From the IMG/VR virus record IMGVR_UViG_3300048446_000089, positions 1 to 26,304 of that record: DNA of 26,304 bases; one strand, 5' to 3'. The stretch is from a virus. Shown one piece after another: positions 1 through 6,277 of the stretch. The notes under the pieces are model-generated. The model saw only the letters and a list, made by a program, of their open reading frames with translations, searched no databases and had not been told where the DNA came from. The position numbers and the translations under genes are program-made. The stretch's first letter is position 1; each line of letters opens with the position of its first letter.

Positions 1-117
1 ATCATCAATTGGTTGGATACCTGTTAAGAACTCAGCGAATGTATCAGGTACATCTATACCCTGAGCCTTCATTTGTTTGTGGGTATCCATCAGCCCTAGT
101 AAGTCATAGTCATTCAT
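1..117 (-). CDS. Unknown small protein, 3' end cut by window edge
   Basis: The reading frame opens with ATG at 117 and runs 39 codons to the window edge without a stop, so the C-terminus is missing. The visible peptide begins MNDYDLLGLMDTHKQMKAQG and is acidic and mostly polar, with no membrane segment or motif I recognise. Its start overlaps the end of the upstream gene by 8 nt, which suggests translational coupling in one transcript. If the structured gap at 365-619 marks a genome end, this would be one of the first early genes; otherwise it is a trailing late gene. No function can be given. Confidence 0.6.
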   Translation of the reverse strand, partial: MNDYDLLGLMDTHKQMKAQGIDVPDTFAEFLTGIQPIDD

Positions 118-364
118 TGTTGTTAGTCTCCTTGTTGGATTGTTCTTCTAAGTGTTCAGCTGCTGTTAGTAGTAAGGCTTGCCAGGCCACTACATATTGT
201 TCTGGTTTGATATACCACTCTTGGGCGATTGAGCGGGCATTGCCTGTAGCTTGAGCTGTATCTTCAGTCAGTAAGTTGTACGCTCTGTAGATATTGTCCT
301 CCGCTGCTTCAGCGAACTGTTCGTAGTTTGGGTCATGATCAGATGATCTATCAATAATACTCAT
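110..364 (-). CDS. Hypothetical 84-aa acidic protein
   Basis: The ATG start is at 364 and the TGA stop overlaps the start of the next gene. The protein is acidic at both ends (DRSSDHDPNYEQ near the N-terminus, EEQSNKETNNNE at the C-terminus), with a middle part likely to be helical around residues 30-72. There is no signal peptide, transmembrane segment or catalytic motif. It is the first gene after the GC-rich, repeat-bearing gap at 365-619, so its expression probably depends on a signal in that gap. I do not recognise the family. The coding call rests on the open frame, orientation with its neighbours and the coupled overlap. Confidence 0.65.
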   Translation of the reverse strand: MSIIDRSSDHDPNYEQFAEAAEDNIYRAYNLLTEDTAQATGNARSIAQEWYIKPEQYVVAWQALLLTAAEHLEEQSNKETNNNE

Positions 365-447
365 GGTTAATTGTTGTTAGTTAAGGATGGATGATGATGT
401 GAAACAGATGTGGATTGATTGACACGGATCGGTGCCAGTTCCGTGCC

Positions 448-508
448 CTAATGTCATGAATCAACTGGCTAGTCAGGGCCGCTAAAGTCATGAATCAACT
501 GCCTAGTC
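448..508. repeat. Two-copy 27-bp direct repeat
   Basis: Copy A is 448-474 and copy B is 482-508. They differ at two positions (T/A at the fifth base, G/C at the 22nd) and share the core GTCATGAATCAACTG. The spacing is 34 bp, not a multiple of three, so the repeat is not explained by a protein repeat. The core holds the palindrome TCATGA. It could be an operator, paired promoters or part of a terminal repeat. Confidence 0.75.
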
Positions 509-509
509 C

Positions 510-537
510 GGCCTCCTATCTGATACATAGGGGGGCC
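510..537. other. Hairpin in the GC-rich gap
   Basis: CCTAT at 515-519 pairs with ATAGG at 527-531 around a 7-nt loop. An outer GGCC (510-513) pairs with GGCC (534-537), with a small internal irregularity. There is no T run on either side, so it is not a simple intrinsic terminator. Confidence 0.5.
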
Positions 538-619
538 TCTATTTCTCACTTAGGAGGGGGCCACGGGGGGAGCGGGGCTGCACCGCATAGGCGATACCCC
601 CTCACAAAATTATGTCAAA

Positions 620-814
620 TTACTCCGAACTGGGAAAGTTCCAGAGATGATCAACCTCAGGATGCAGTGAGAGGCCCTCCAGAGGGTCTACAGTACGTCC
701 TTCCATAGCAGCCCTTATGGATCTAACCAAAGTAGGGTTCTTAGCCTTCAGAGCCGCTTCTAGAGCAGCCTGTAGGCGAGCACCTCTTGAGAGGTCTAAG
801 TGATCAGCGGTCAT
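620..814 (-). CDS. Hypothetical 64-aa protein downstream of thyX
   Basis: The ATG start at 814 lies only two bases after the thyX stop, so the two genes are almost certainly co-translated from one message. The N-terminal half is alanine- and lysine-rich and probably helical (LQAALEAALKAKNPTLVRS at about residues 14-32). The C-terminal third is acidic with an aromatic end (HLWNFPSSE). There is no membrane segment or known motif. The operon position hints at a nucleotide-metabolism or early accessory role, but nothing in the sequence shows it. Confidence 0.6.
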   Translation of the reverse strand: MTADHLDLSRGARLQAALEAALKAKNPTLVRSIRAAMEGRTVDPLEGLSLHPEVDHLWNFPSSE

Positions 815-816
815 AG

Positions 817-1446
817 TCAGTTAAAAGCAGCTTTGTAAATGTTGGGAAGAGCTTCCCGAAGAATCTCACGACACCCTAGAGCAAGCTCTTGATGTTCAAG
901 TTGAGTTCCATTAGCAGACCTGAGGTCTATGTAGTGAATCCATGAACGAATACTTCCAGCCATATAAAGCCGAGTAGGAGTATTGAGAGGAAGGATACCG
1001 CGAGCACACTCCTTAGCCACTCCAGAAGATAGTAGTCGGTCATAGAGGTCTCTCTGAGTTTCATACAGGTTCTGGATGTCAGAATTGAATTCATCCACAA
1101 CTTCAGGAGAAAGATCATCGATAGAGTTCTGACGGTTCTTGGTGTCTTGACGACGTAGTTGAGGCACAACAAACTCCCCAAGATCAGCAACAGCATAACG
1201 CTGACTAAACTCTTGGAAGGAGAAGGACCTATGCCTTAGGATCTGAGCTGCGATAGCTCTAGTGGTATCCAACTCAATGACCATATGAGCCATCTCGAAG
1301 GGAGACCAGTGTCTGTGTTTGATGAGATAACGAATAAGCTTCTCACTCTCAGGATTGTCCTGATTGTTAGGGTTAGATACCCTTGCACAGTAAGCTATCA
1401 TCTCCTCTGCATTAGGTGTTACAGAGATTAGTCTTGTTGAAGACAT
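817..1446 (-). CDS. thyX: Flavin-dependent thymidylate synthase ThyX
   Basis: The product would make dTMP from dUMP using methylene-tetrahydrofolate and FAD/NADPH, feeding phage DNA synthesis. At 209 aa it has the usual single-domain length. The ThyX signature is present: RHR at residues 71-73 with the conserved serine at 81 and arginine at 83 (RHRSFSFQEFSQR). The C-terminal RSWIHYIDLR segment matches the family's substrate-binding region. The start is ATG at 1446, preceded by the tandem hexamer ACGTTAACGTTA; no clear Shine-Dalgarno sequence is visible. It lies downstream of a terminator at 1625-1652, so it probably has its own promoter. ThyX is common in cyanophages, whose hosts also use ThyX. 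I see no missing key residue. Confidence 0.96.
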   Translation of the reverse strand: MSSTRLISVTPNAEEMIAYCARVSNPNNQDNPESEKLIRYLIKHRHWSPFEMAHMVIELDTTRAIAAQILRHRSFSFQEFSQRYAVADLGEFVVPQLRRQDTKNRQNSIDDLSPEVVDEFNSDIQNLYETQRDLYDRLLSSGVAKECARGILPLNTPTRLYMAGSIRSWIHYIDLRSANGTQLEHQELALGCREILREALPNIYKAAFN

Positions 1447-1487
1447 TAACGTTAACGTGGAATGTGGTTGGTGTAAGTAATAGAGGA

Positions 1488-1516
1488 ATAACAGGCCTCG
1501 TACCGAGAGGCGTTAT
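1488..1516 (-). promoter_or_regulatory. thyX: Hairpin in the thyX leader
   Basis: The arms ATAAC-GCCTC and GAGGC-GTTAT pair over ten base pairs with a two-base bulge and a 7-nt loop. On the thyX transcript the hairpin ends about 40 nt before the start codon. No T run follows, so it is more likely an mRNA-stability, processing or translation-control element than a terminator. The function is inferred; the pairing is directly visible. Confidence 0.6.
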
Positions 1517-1615
1517 CAGCCTATTAAGTTTGTTGGTGTTGGTGTGTGTTTGAAGAACCTTTATCCAGATTGGATTCGGTCGCTCCGCTCCCTCATAGAG
1601 CCTCTAGATGTGCTT

Positions 1616-1652
1616 AAAGGAAAGAAACCCCCTGATTGAAACAAGGGGGTTT
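1616..1652 (-). terminator. Intrinsic terminator after terL
   Basis: On the minus strand AAACCCCCT (1652-1644) pairs perfectly with AGGGGGTTT (1633-1625) around a 10-nt loop, and CTTTCCTTT follows. It begins 58 nt after the terL stop and faces the late transcript. The plus-strand side lacks a T tract after the stem, so it is best read as minus-strand only. Confidence 0.85.
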
Positions 1653-1709
1653 GTCACCGCATATCCACACAAGAGGGCACCACTCCCCTTGCTTAAGACG
1701 CTGCACTTT

Positions 1710-3461
1710 CTACGTCCAGTCCCAAACCTTAGTGCTACCAGTGGATCCCAAGGATTTGAAGGAGTGTCCTAAAACAAGGGCATCTGTGGCTAGATGTGGG
1801 TGGTTTTCAAAGGCAGTCATCATTGCATTCCACTCTTCATTCTTCCTTCTAGCTTGTGCTTGATGTGCTGATTGAGCGACAGCATCAACGAAGTATTGAC
1901 ACCCTTGTGCCATAGCATCAATACGGTCATCGTGCTTAACAGCTCCTTTCTCACGACACATCCTACTCATTTGATACATGAGCATATATTCAAGTCGTTT
2001 CTCAGGAGCAGCATCAGGGTTAGAAGCGTAGTCCCATTCAAGAACTTTAGGATCCATGATCAGCTTGTGCTGGTTAAGGAGGGGTTCAAGTGTTTGGATG
2101 ATACGTTCTTCCTTACGAACAGTAGCACGAACCTCTTCAAGATCCATAGGGACTTGCATCTGTATGAGGTGTCGTTTGAAGAGTTCACAGACCATACCAT
2201 CTCCGAAGTTAGATTCAACAAGAAGCTTAGTAGCTCCGTTGCGTTTACCCATGCGAATAATAGCTGTGAGTGTGTCGTCAGAGTAACCATCTTTGAAGGC
2301 CATCATCTGTCTAATGAAGATGTAACCATTAGCTTGAGAGAGGACACAGGCTGTTGTCTCGTCTGAGCCACGTCCAGAAGGGTCTACAGAGACGATTGTC
2401 TCATCGTAAGGGCAAATACCCTCATCGATGTACATCGGCCCGTAGAAGCGGTCTCCGGGCAGTCCTACGGGGTTAAGGGTTTTGATCATATAGCGGGGAT
2501 CAGCCGACCAAGCATAACGTTCAGCACACTCAGGTCCGAGGGAGGTAACGATAAGGTCTTGGAACTTAAGGGGGAACTTCTCCGAGTCAGACAGCGAGGT
2601 ATCCAGCTGGAACTGAAGCATGAAGTTAGAGCGGCCCATAGCGGCCTCTCGTTCCATCAAGTCTAGGTCAGAGAATCGGCTATCGGTGGGTGTCCATCTC
2701 TCCACTCCTTTCTCGATGTCATCAACCAGTTGAGGCGCGAGGAGCCCCTCGTAGTTGGCTGTGTCCTTGGGATAGCGTGAAGGCCATACGAAGGGCCTGT
2801 AGGAACGCTCTGCGAGCTTCCTGTAGATCGTAAACGTTGACTGTGGAGTACCGAGGAAAAGAATCCGTGAGTCGTCGTCCGGTGTGAGAATTGATTCACT
2901 TTCAGTTACTAGTTGTAGGAGTTTCTCCCGTTGCATATCTGTCGCACTGTTGGCAGGTACTTCCACGTCGTCGAAGATCATCAAGTGCGCCCTTGAGCCA
3001 GTCATCTGCCCTGTGATACCTACACTCTTCACAGAAGGGGCTTGGTGAGGTTTGGCAGGCCCGACATCAAAACTGATCCGGCTCCATCTCTGGTCCTTGT
3101 CCTGGGGTCCTAGGAAGTTCAGCCATGCGATGTCGAGGATTAGCTTTTGACAGAAGATCGAGAAGTTATCAGCACGCTCCTTGGAGGCAGAGATAACCAT
3201 GATCTTTTTATCTGGATCATTGAAGAGAACCCACAGAACAAAAGCAGCAGTAATCCAGCTCTTGCCAACACCACGGAAGGCAGAGATCTGGAGACGCTTA
3301 GGTCCGTTCTGTAGGTAATCAGCGATACAGAGTTGTGCCCTGGTGGGCTTGGGGAGGTCCAGCTCGCGCCAGACCAATGTCAGGAAGACTTTAAAGTCAC
3401 CCCTTATCTTTGCCTCCAGGTCTTGTAGGTCGGTTTGCTTGTCGTTTGTCACGGCGTTCAA
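1710..3461 (-). CDS. terL: Terminase large subunit (DNA packaging ATPase-nuclease)
   Basis: This motor protein pumps DNA into the prohead and cuts the concatemer. At 583 aa it matches T7 gp19 (586 aa). Walker A is AFRGVGKS at residues 61-68, Walker B is LMIFDDVE at 160-167, and the coupling motif LGTPQST is at 203-209. The C-terminal RNase H-like nuclease has its acidic residues at D360 (VSVDPSGRG), E416 (LLVESN) and D511/D512/D515 (HDDRID). There is no ATG start: the frame allows TTG at 3461 or GTG at 3452, and an in-frame TAA lies just upstream. It is separated from the small subunit gene by about 3.7 kb, unlike T7. A strong terminator follows. Confidence 0.97.
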   Translation of the reverse strand: MNAVTNDKQTDLQDLEAKIRGDFKVFLTLVWRELDLPKPTRAQLCIADYLQNGPKRLQISAFRGVGKSWITAAFVLWVLFNDPDKKIMVISASKERADNFSIFCQKLILDIAWLNFLGPQDKDQRWSRISFDVGPAKPHQAPSVKSVGITGQMTGSRAHLMIFDDVEVPANSATDMQREKLLQLVTESESILTPDDDSRILFLGTPQSTFTIYRKLAERSYRPFVWPSRYPKDTANYEGLLAPQLVDDIEKGVERWTPTDSRFSDLDLMEREAAMGRSNFMLQFQLDTSLSDSEKFPLKFQDLIVTSLGPECAERYAWSADPRYMIKTLNPVGLPGDRFYGPMYIDEGICPYDETIVSVDPSGRGSDETTACVLSQANGYIFIRQMMAFKDGYSDDTLTAIIRMGKRNGATKLLVESNFGDGMVCELFKRHLIQMQVPMDLEEVRATVRKEERIIQTLEPLLNQHKLIMDPKVLEWDYASNPDAAPEKRLEYMLMYQMSRMCREKGAVKHDDRIDAMAQGCQYFVDAVAQSAHQAQARRKNEEWNAMMTAFENHPHLATDALVLGHSFKSLGSTGSTKVWDWT

Positions 3462-3487
3462 GTGCTTGGGTTCTTACGTGGGGGTGT

Positions 3488-3694
3488 TTAGATGATGCTC
3501 TGATGTAAGGGTTCATCTTCAATCGGAGGTACACAACCCAACTCTATAGCACGAGCCAGTCCTTCCTCCTCGGTATCAAAGTGTTCACAGTTGGGTTGCC
3601 CAGTCATCATGGAACTACCAATAGGCAGTTTCGAGAAGTGAACAACACCAGGGCCGTGACAGACGACCCATTTTGTTTCAGTAAATGGTCCCAT
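3488..3694 (-). CDS. Hypothetical 68-aa protein upstream of terL
   Basis: I chose the ATG at 3694 because it falls five bases after the upstream gene's stop; the longer frame to 3772 would start without ATG support inside that gene. The 68-aa product starts MGPFTETKWVVCHGPGVVHF and probably forms a small beta-rich unit followed by an acidic helix (DTEEEGLARAIELG). It has two cysteines (residues 12 and 37) but no metal-binding spacing. The family is not recognised. Its place directly before terL is compatible with a packaging accessory, but nothing proves this. Confidence 0.6.
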   Translation of the reverse strand: MGPFTETKWVVCHGPGVVHFSKLPIGSSMMTGQPNCEHFDTEEEGLARAIELGCVPPIEDEPLHQSII

Positions 3695-3699
3695 AGTAT

Positions 3700-4695
3700 T
3701 TAAGCGTTGAAGGCGATAGTCCAACCTTTTGTGATAAGGTTGTCGTAGGCGGTTACAGCAGCTGCCGACCAAGTAGTCTTGGCTGCGTTAGTACCACCGT
3801 CGATACCAAGTGTGATGCCAGTAGCACCATTAGTATCTAGTGAGACAAGAATGTTCTCAATAGATTGAGCAGTTAGGGCACAGGTGGACCAAGCGTTTTG
3901 GAAGGCAGTAGCGCTAAGCGTCCCCGTCGTATCGAACATGTTGGCGGGGAAAGTGGCTAGTTTGGTGCAGGTGGACCAAGCTGCAGTGAAGTTTGTACAA
4001 CTAGATACATCCAATAATGGGAAGCTGGTAAGCTTGTTACAGCCCCTCCATGTGTTGCTGAAGCTCGTCGCACTAGAGGTATTAATCAATGGGAAGCTTG
4101 TTAGTTTGGAACAGCTTCGCCAAGCGTTAGTAAAGTTTGTACCACTAGAAGTATCAAATAATGGTAAGCTAGTTAGGTTGGTGCAGTTGCGCCAAGCGTT
4201 AGAAAAGTTGTTTATCGAGCTTGTTACATCAAACGGACAAGTAAACGTCGTAATTTTATTTGCACCGTACCAAGCGTTAGCCAAGCTATCCCCTAAATCA
4301 GCACCACTACCAATAGCAACAGAAGTAATCTGATCTTCATCCCCACTGTTATTAAAGAACGGCCTATAAACATCATCACTATAAACAACTAAATCATAGT
4401 CACCAGCAGTATAAGTATGGGCTAACGTATTAGAAGTGCTCTCTTCGTAAACACCTGTTGAATCCCAATCAACTGCATAATTAACAGTACCAGCAGATCT
4501 TAGGTTAAACGTACCACCAGCACTTGTGATGCCGTAGGTAATGATTGAAGCATAAGGACCACCACCTGGACGATTGAAGAACATTGCTACGCGACCATTG
4601 CTGATGCGTTGTTCAAGTCTAGAGCTAAAGGTCTTAAAAAAATTGATGCGCGGGAAGATTGTCTGGCCTCCCGTAGGCGTAAACTGATCACTCAT
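3700..4695 (-). CDS. BspA-like leucine-rich-repeat (DUF285-type) protein
   Basis: The protein is 331 aa. Residues about 60-115 look like a PKD-like beta domain (NYAVDWDSTG, then HTYTAGDYDLVVYS). Residues about 138-275 are tandem units of mostly 24 aa with the pattern F-x-x-A-W-x-x-C-x-x-L-T-x-F-P-x-x-(N/D)-x-S-S, typical of BspA-type leucine-rich repeats. The last 55 residues form a capping region ending in YDNLITKGWTIAFNA. Such repeats usually act as adhesion or binding surfaces, so a virion surface or host-binding role is plausible, though T7 has no counterpart at this position. There is no signal peptide or membrane segment. The ATG start overlaps the upstream gene by 8 nt, indicating coupling. 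Confidence 0.85.
   Translation of the reverse strand: MSDQFTPTGGQTIFPRINFFKTFSSRLEQRISNGRVAMFFNRPGGGPYASIITYGITSAGGTFNLRSAGTVNYAVDWDSTGVYEESTSNTLAHTYTAGDYDLVVYSDDVYRPFFNNSGDEDQITSVAIGSGADLGDSLANAWYGANKITTFTCPFDVTSSINNFSNAWRNCTNLTSLPLFDTSSGTNFTNAWRSCSKLTSFPLINTSSATSFSNTWRGCNKLTSFPLLDVSSCTNFTAAWSTCTKLATFPANMFDTTGTLSATAFQNAWSTCALTAQSIENILVSLDTNGATGITLGIDGGTNAAKTTWSAAAVTAYDNLITKGWTIAFNA
3918..4206. repeat. 72-bp tandem repeat array (about 4 units)
   Basis: The leucine-rich repeats are encoded by a 72-bp period. Units begin near 4206, 4134, 4062 and 3990 on the minus strand, each with a similar CAAGC-type core for the A-W dipeptide. Units are diverged, not identical. A longer unit at the 3' end carries a 5-residue insertion. 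Confidence 0.8.
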
Positions 4696-4957
4696 CGTAA
4701 TTAGAAGAAAGTTGAATAATATCTAGACCTTCAACCTCAGAAGGCTCTGAGAGGTATTTAGGAGGCCCCACAACAGGGTCGGGAGGCACAAAAGGTGTAA
4801 TCCCCTTCTCGACAGCGGAAGAGGCCTTAGAGGCGATGTAGAGGGTCTCTAAGCCGTATAGCCATCCTTTCAGGAAGAAAGACAAGAGGGCTGGAAGTTT
4901 TCTATCCAACCACCTTGCTACGTCCCGAAACTCATTAAGTCGGAACTTTGGAATCAT
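4688..4957 (-). CDS. Small protein with one hydrophobic segment
   Basis: The 89-aa product has a basic N-terminus (MIPKFRLNEFRDVARWLDRK), a hydrophobic stretch at about residues 23-42 (LPALLSFFLKGWLYGLETLY) that could cross or lie on a membrane, then a proline-rich acidic tail (TPFVPPDPVVGPP). Its ATG overlaps the stop of the upstream basic-protein gene as ATGA, and its own stop overlaps the next gene by 8 nt, so three genes are translationally linked. A membrane-associated or virion-linker role is possible. A holin is less likely because the segment contains Lys, Trp and Glu. The family is unknown. Confidence 0.65.
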   Translation of the reverse strand: MIPKFRLNEFRDVARWLDRKLPALLSFFLKGWLYGLETLYIASKASSAVEKGITPFVPPDPVVGPPKYLSEPSEVEGLDIIQLSSNYDE

Positions 4958-5679
4958 TTAATTTTAGTATTGTATCGTTTACCCTTCCAGGTGAATTCCT
5001 TCTTACCTGCCTTACGGGCAGCAGTAAAGGCTTTGTCAAAAGATTGGGCTGAAGTTCCAACCTTCTTGGGACCAACCTTCTTGGGACCAGCTTTTCTACG
5101 ACTGCGTACTTTACCGTTTTTATCCCTAGTGTTGTACTTACCGGCAGACTTCTTAGGGTCCTTTCTAACAGGCTTCCCTTTGAGAGTACCTTCAGCAACC
5201 CCTCTATTCAGCACATCATCAGTGATAATAGCGGCAACCAAAGCTGCGGGATCACCTTTTGATCTTTTAGCAATACGAGCAATTCTAGCTGCACGACCTG
5301 GGTTAGCAGCCTTAACTCTAGCTGCCTGTTTAATTTGTGCTCCAACTCTAGAGACTTTAGGTGTAGCTGTCTTAGGTGGAGCTTTATAGCGTTTACGTGA
5401 TCCTTGAAGTCCAGATACCCTTTGACTAGGACCCTGCTGTGGGGCAGTACGTGGTCCTTGGGCACCCCGTGGGGTGGAGCTGACAGGATTCTTTTTAACT
5501 CGCCCAGCATCCGAAGTTACACGATTTTTAGCACGTCCTTTAGTTGTGGACCGTGTTGAGGAAGAAGTAGGCTTCGGGGCTGTGGATTTCTTGGTACGAG
5601 TTTTACGTGTAGACGAGCTAGTAGGCCTAACCCGATTGCGTCTACGATATGACCTACGGGGGTCTCTGTTACTTGCCAT
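4954..5679 (-). CDS. Large Arg/Lys/Pro/Ser-rich basic protein
   Basis: I start it at the ATG at 5679 (MASNRDPRRSYRRRNR), five bases after the upstream stop, rather than at 5697 inside the upstream gene. The 241-aa protein is highly basic and low-complexity over about residues 1-120 (repeated R/K, S/T and P). A short helical block at about 130-165 (AALVAAIITDDVLNRG) is the only hydrophobic part. A PKKVGPKKVG repeat comes from a 15-bp tandem duplication near 5059-5090. The C-terminus (FDKAFTAARKAGKKEFTWKG) resembles a tail motif I recall from many phage structural proteins. A DNA- or capsid-binding virion protein is a reasonable guess; there is no enzymatic motif. Confidence 0.75.
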   Translation of the reverse strand: MASNRDPRRSYRRRNRVRPTSSSTRKTRTKKSTAPKPTSSSTRSTTKGRAKNRVTSDAGRVKKNPVSSTPRGAQGPRTAPQQGPSQRVSGLQGSRKRYKAPPKTATPKVSRVGAQIKQAARVKAANPGRAARIARIAKRSKGDPAALVAAIITDDVLNRGVAEGTLKGKPVRKDPKKSAGKYNTRDKNGKVRSRRKAGPKKVGPKKVGTSAQSFDKAFTAARKAGKKEFTWKGKRYNTKIK

Positions 5680-5684
5680 AGTGA

Positions 5685-5936
5685 TTAACAATTCCAACGG
5701 TTACGTGCTGCCTTACCGCGTTCACCCGTCCATTTACGGGAGCGAGCACAGAAGGACTTTTTACGGCCAGCAGCTTTTGAGCCAGCCTTAGGTTTGCCGG
5801 TAACAGGGGCCTTGAGGTTGCTACCGGTCTTCTTATTGATGCGGGCCCGACCTTTAGCAGTCAGGCCGCCTTTTTTGGACTTGCATCCATTTTTGACTCC
5901 GCACCCTTTCATAGCCCCCTTTTTCTTAGAGGCCAT
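5685..5936 (-). CDS. Small Lys-rich phage protein (DUF6321-like)
   Basis: The 83-aa product is rich in Lys, Gly and Ala (MASKKKGAMKGCGVKNGC at the start). It carries GLTAKGRARINKKTGSNLKA at about residues 24-43 and SFCARSRKW then RWNC at the end. From memory this pattern matches the DUF6321 family of small phage proteins; I could not search to confirm it. Two cysteines near residues 12 and 18 and two near the C-terminus might bind metal. It has no hydrophobic segment. It lies in a run of small basic proteins and ends five bases before the next start, so it belongs to the same operon. A nucleic-acid-binding role is inference only. Confidence 0.75.
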   Translation of the reverse strand: MASKKKGAMKGCGVKNGCKSKKGGLTAKGRARINKKTGSNLKAPVTGKPKAGSKAAGRKKSFCARSRKWTGERGKAARNRWNC

Positions 5937-5939
5937 TTA

Positions 5940-6137
5940 TCAGCTCAGTACGGAAGAAGCCTTACCAATTTGGTTAGGAGCAACGACGTGCTGGTCTTTA
6001 GTCACAGTGCTGAGAATATCAAGCACTTCAGACACGGTTGTAGCTGTGCCTACACCTTGGAGGGCAGTAACGGCAGTTGTGGTGAGCTGATAAGCTCCAC
6101 CTTTCTTTTTCTCAGTTGAAAATGTAGTAGCAGTCAT
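5940..6137 (-). CDS. Hypothetical 65-aa Thr-rich protein
   Basis: The ATG start is at 6137 and the stop lies three bases before the next gene. The peptide begins MTATTFSTEKKKGGAYQLTT and is rich in Thr and Val, with a helical middle (SEVLDILSTVTKDQ). It has no membrane segment and no known motif. Small Thr/Ala-rich proteins of this kind are often minor virion components, but I cannot assign one. The sequence just upstream holds a start-less frame (6158-6277) in a different phase that may once have been a separate gene. Confidence 0.6.
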   Translation of the reverse strand: MTATTFSTEKKKGGAYQLTTTAVTALQGVGTATTVSEVLDILSTVTKDQHVVAPNQIGKASSVLS

Positions 6138-6157
6138 TTAAGTAAGTCCTGGAATAG

Positions 6158-6277
6158 TTACGTTTTGAATATCGTTGCTGACCATTGATACAAGGCACCA
6201 CCCGAGGAAGTTCTTAGGTAGATGTTGTCATCAGTTGAGCCTGCATATGTTGTTGTAATAACAGTTGATGCTATAAT
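6158..6277 (-). pseudogene. Start-less reading frame next to HNH gene (gene remnant)
   Basis: Directly after the HNH stop codon, in the same frame, 39 sense codons run to a TAA at 6160-6158. The peptide contains STDDNIYLRTSSGGALYQWS, a protein-like, beta-rich composition unlike random sequence. There is no ATG, GTG or TTG in frame early enough to express most of it (the frame opens ATT ATA). The simplest reading is the 3' end of a small gene whose 5' end was lost or replaced when the HNH gene arrived. Expression by stop read-through or from a rare ATT/ATA start is a less likely alternative. Confidence 0.45.

Larger units (their letters stand above)
365..619 (-). other. GC-rich structured non-coding gap
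   Basis: These 255 bases contain no gene I can support. Three things are visible: a 27-bp direct repeat at 448-474 and 482-508; a hairpin at 510-537 (GGCC and CCTAT arms around a 7-nt loop); and a G/C-run block at 534-602 with long C runs on the minus strand that could pair with a G run near 598-602. A 36-codon frame starts at 490 on the minus strand but has no family signal. The position, after the terminase and thyX genes in a T7-like layout, is where a promoter cluster or genome terminus could lie. That reading is inference. Confidence 0.5.
1447..1709 (-). other. Intergenic leader between terL and thyX
   Basis: These 263 bases carry the terL terminator (1625-1652), a CA-rich stretch on the minus strand (about 1525-1552, repeated ACACCAAC units), a 10-bp bulged hairpin (1488-1516) and the tandem ACGTTA pair just before the thyX start. 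No gene is supported. A thyX promoter should lie here, but I see no convincing -35/-10 pair or recognised phage promoter. Confidence 0.55.

Noticed and set aside
379-490. 36-codon minus-strand frame in the 365-619 gap
   Set aside because: No ribosome-binding site, and it overlaps one copy of a repeat whose spacing is not a multiple of three; not supported as a gene.
515-531. 5-bp stem with loop CTGATAC, like a tRNA-Ile(GAT) anticodon arm on the plus strand
   Set aside because: No D arm, T arm or acceptor pairing surrounds it, so it is only a hairpin.
1872-2366. 164-codon open frame on the plus strand
   Set aside because: It lies wholly antisense to the terminase gene with its clear ATPase and nuclease motifs, so it is a shadow of that gene's codon use.
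3884-4333. 149-codon plus-strand frame with repeated VxLVQLxQALVK-type units
   Set aside because: The repetition is the complement of the 72-bp leucine-rich-repeat array; no independent start signal or neighbours on this strand.
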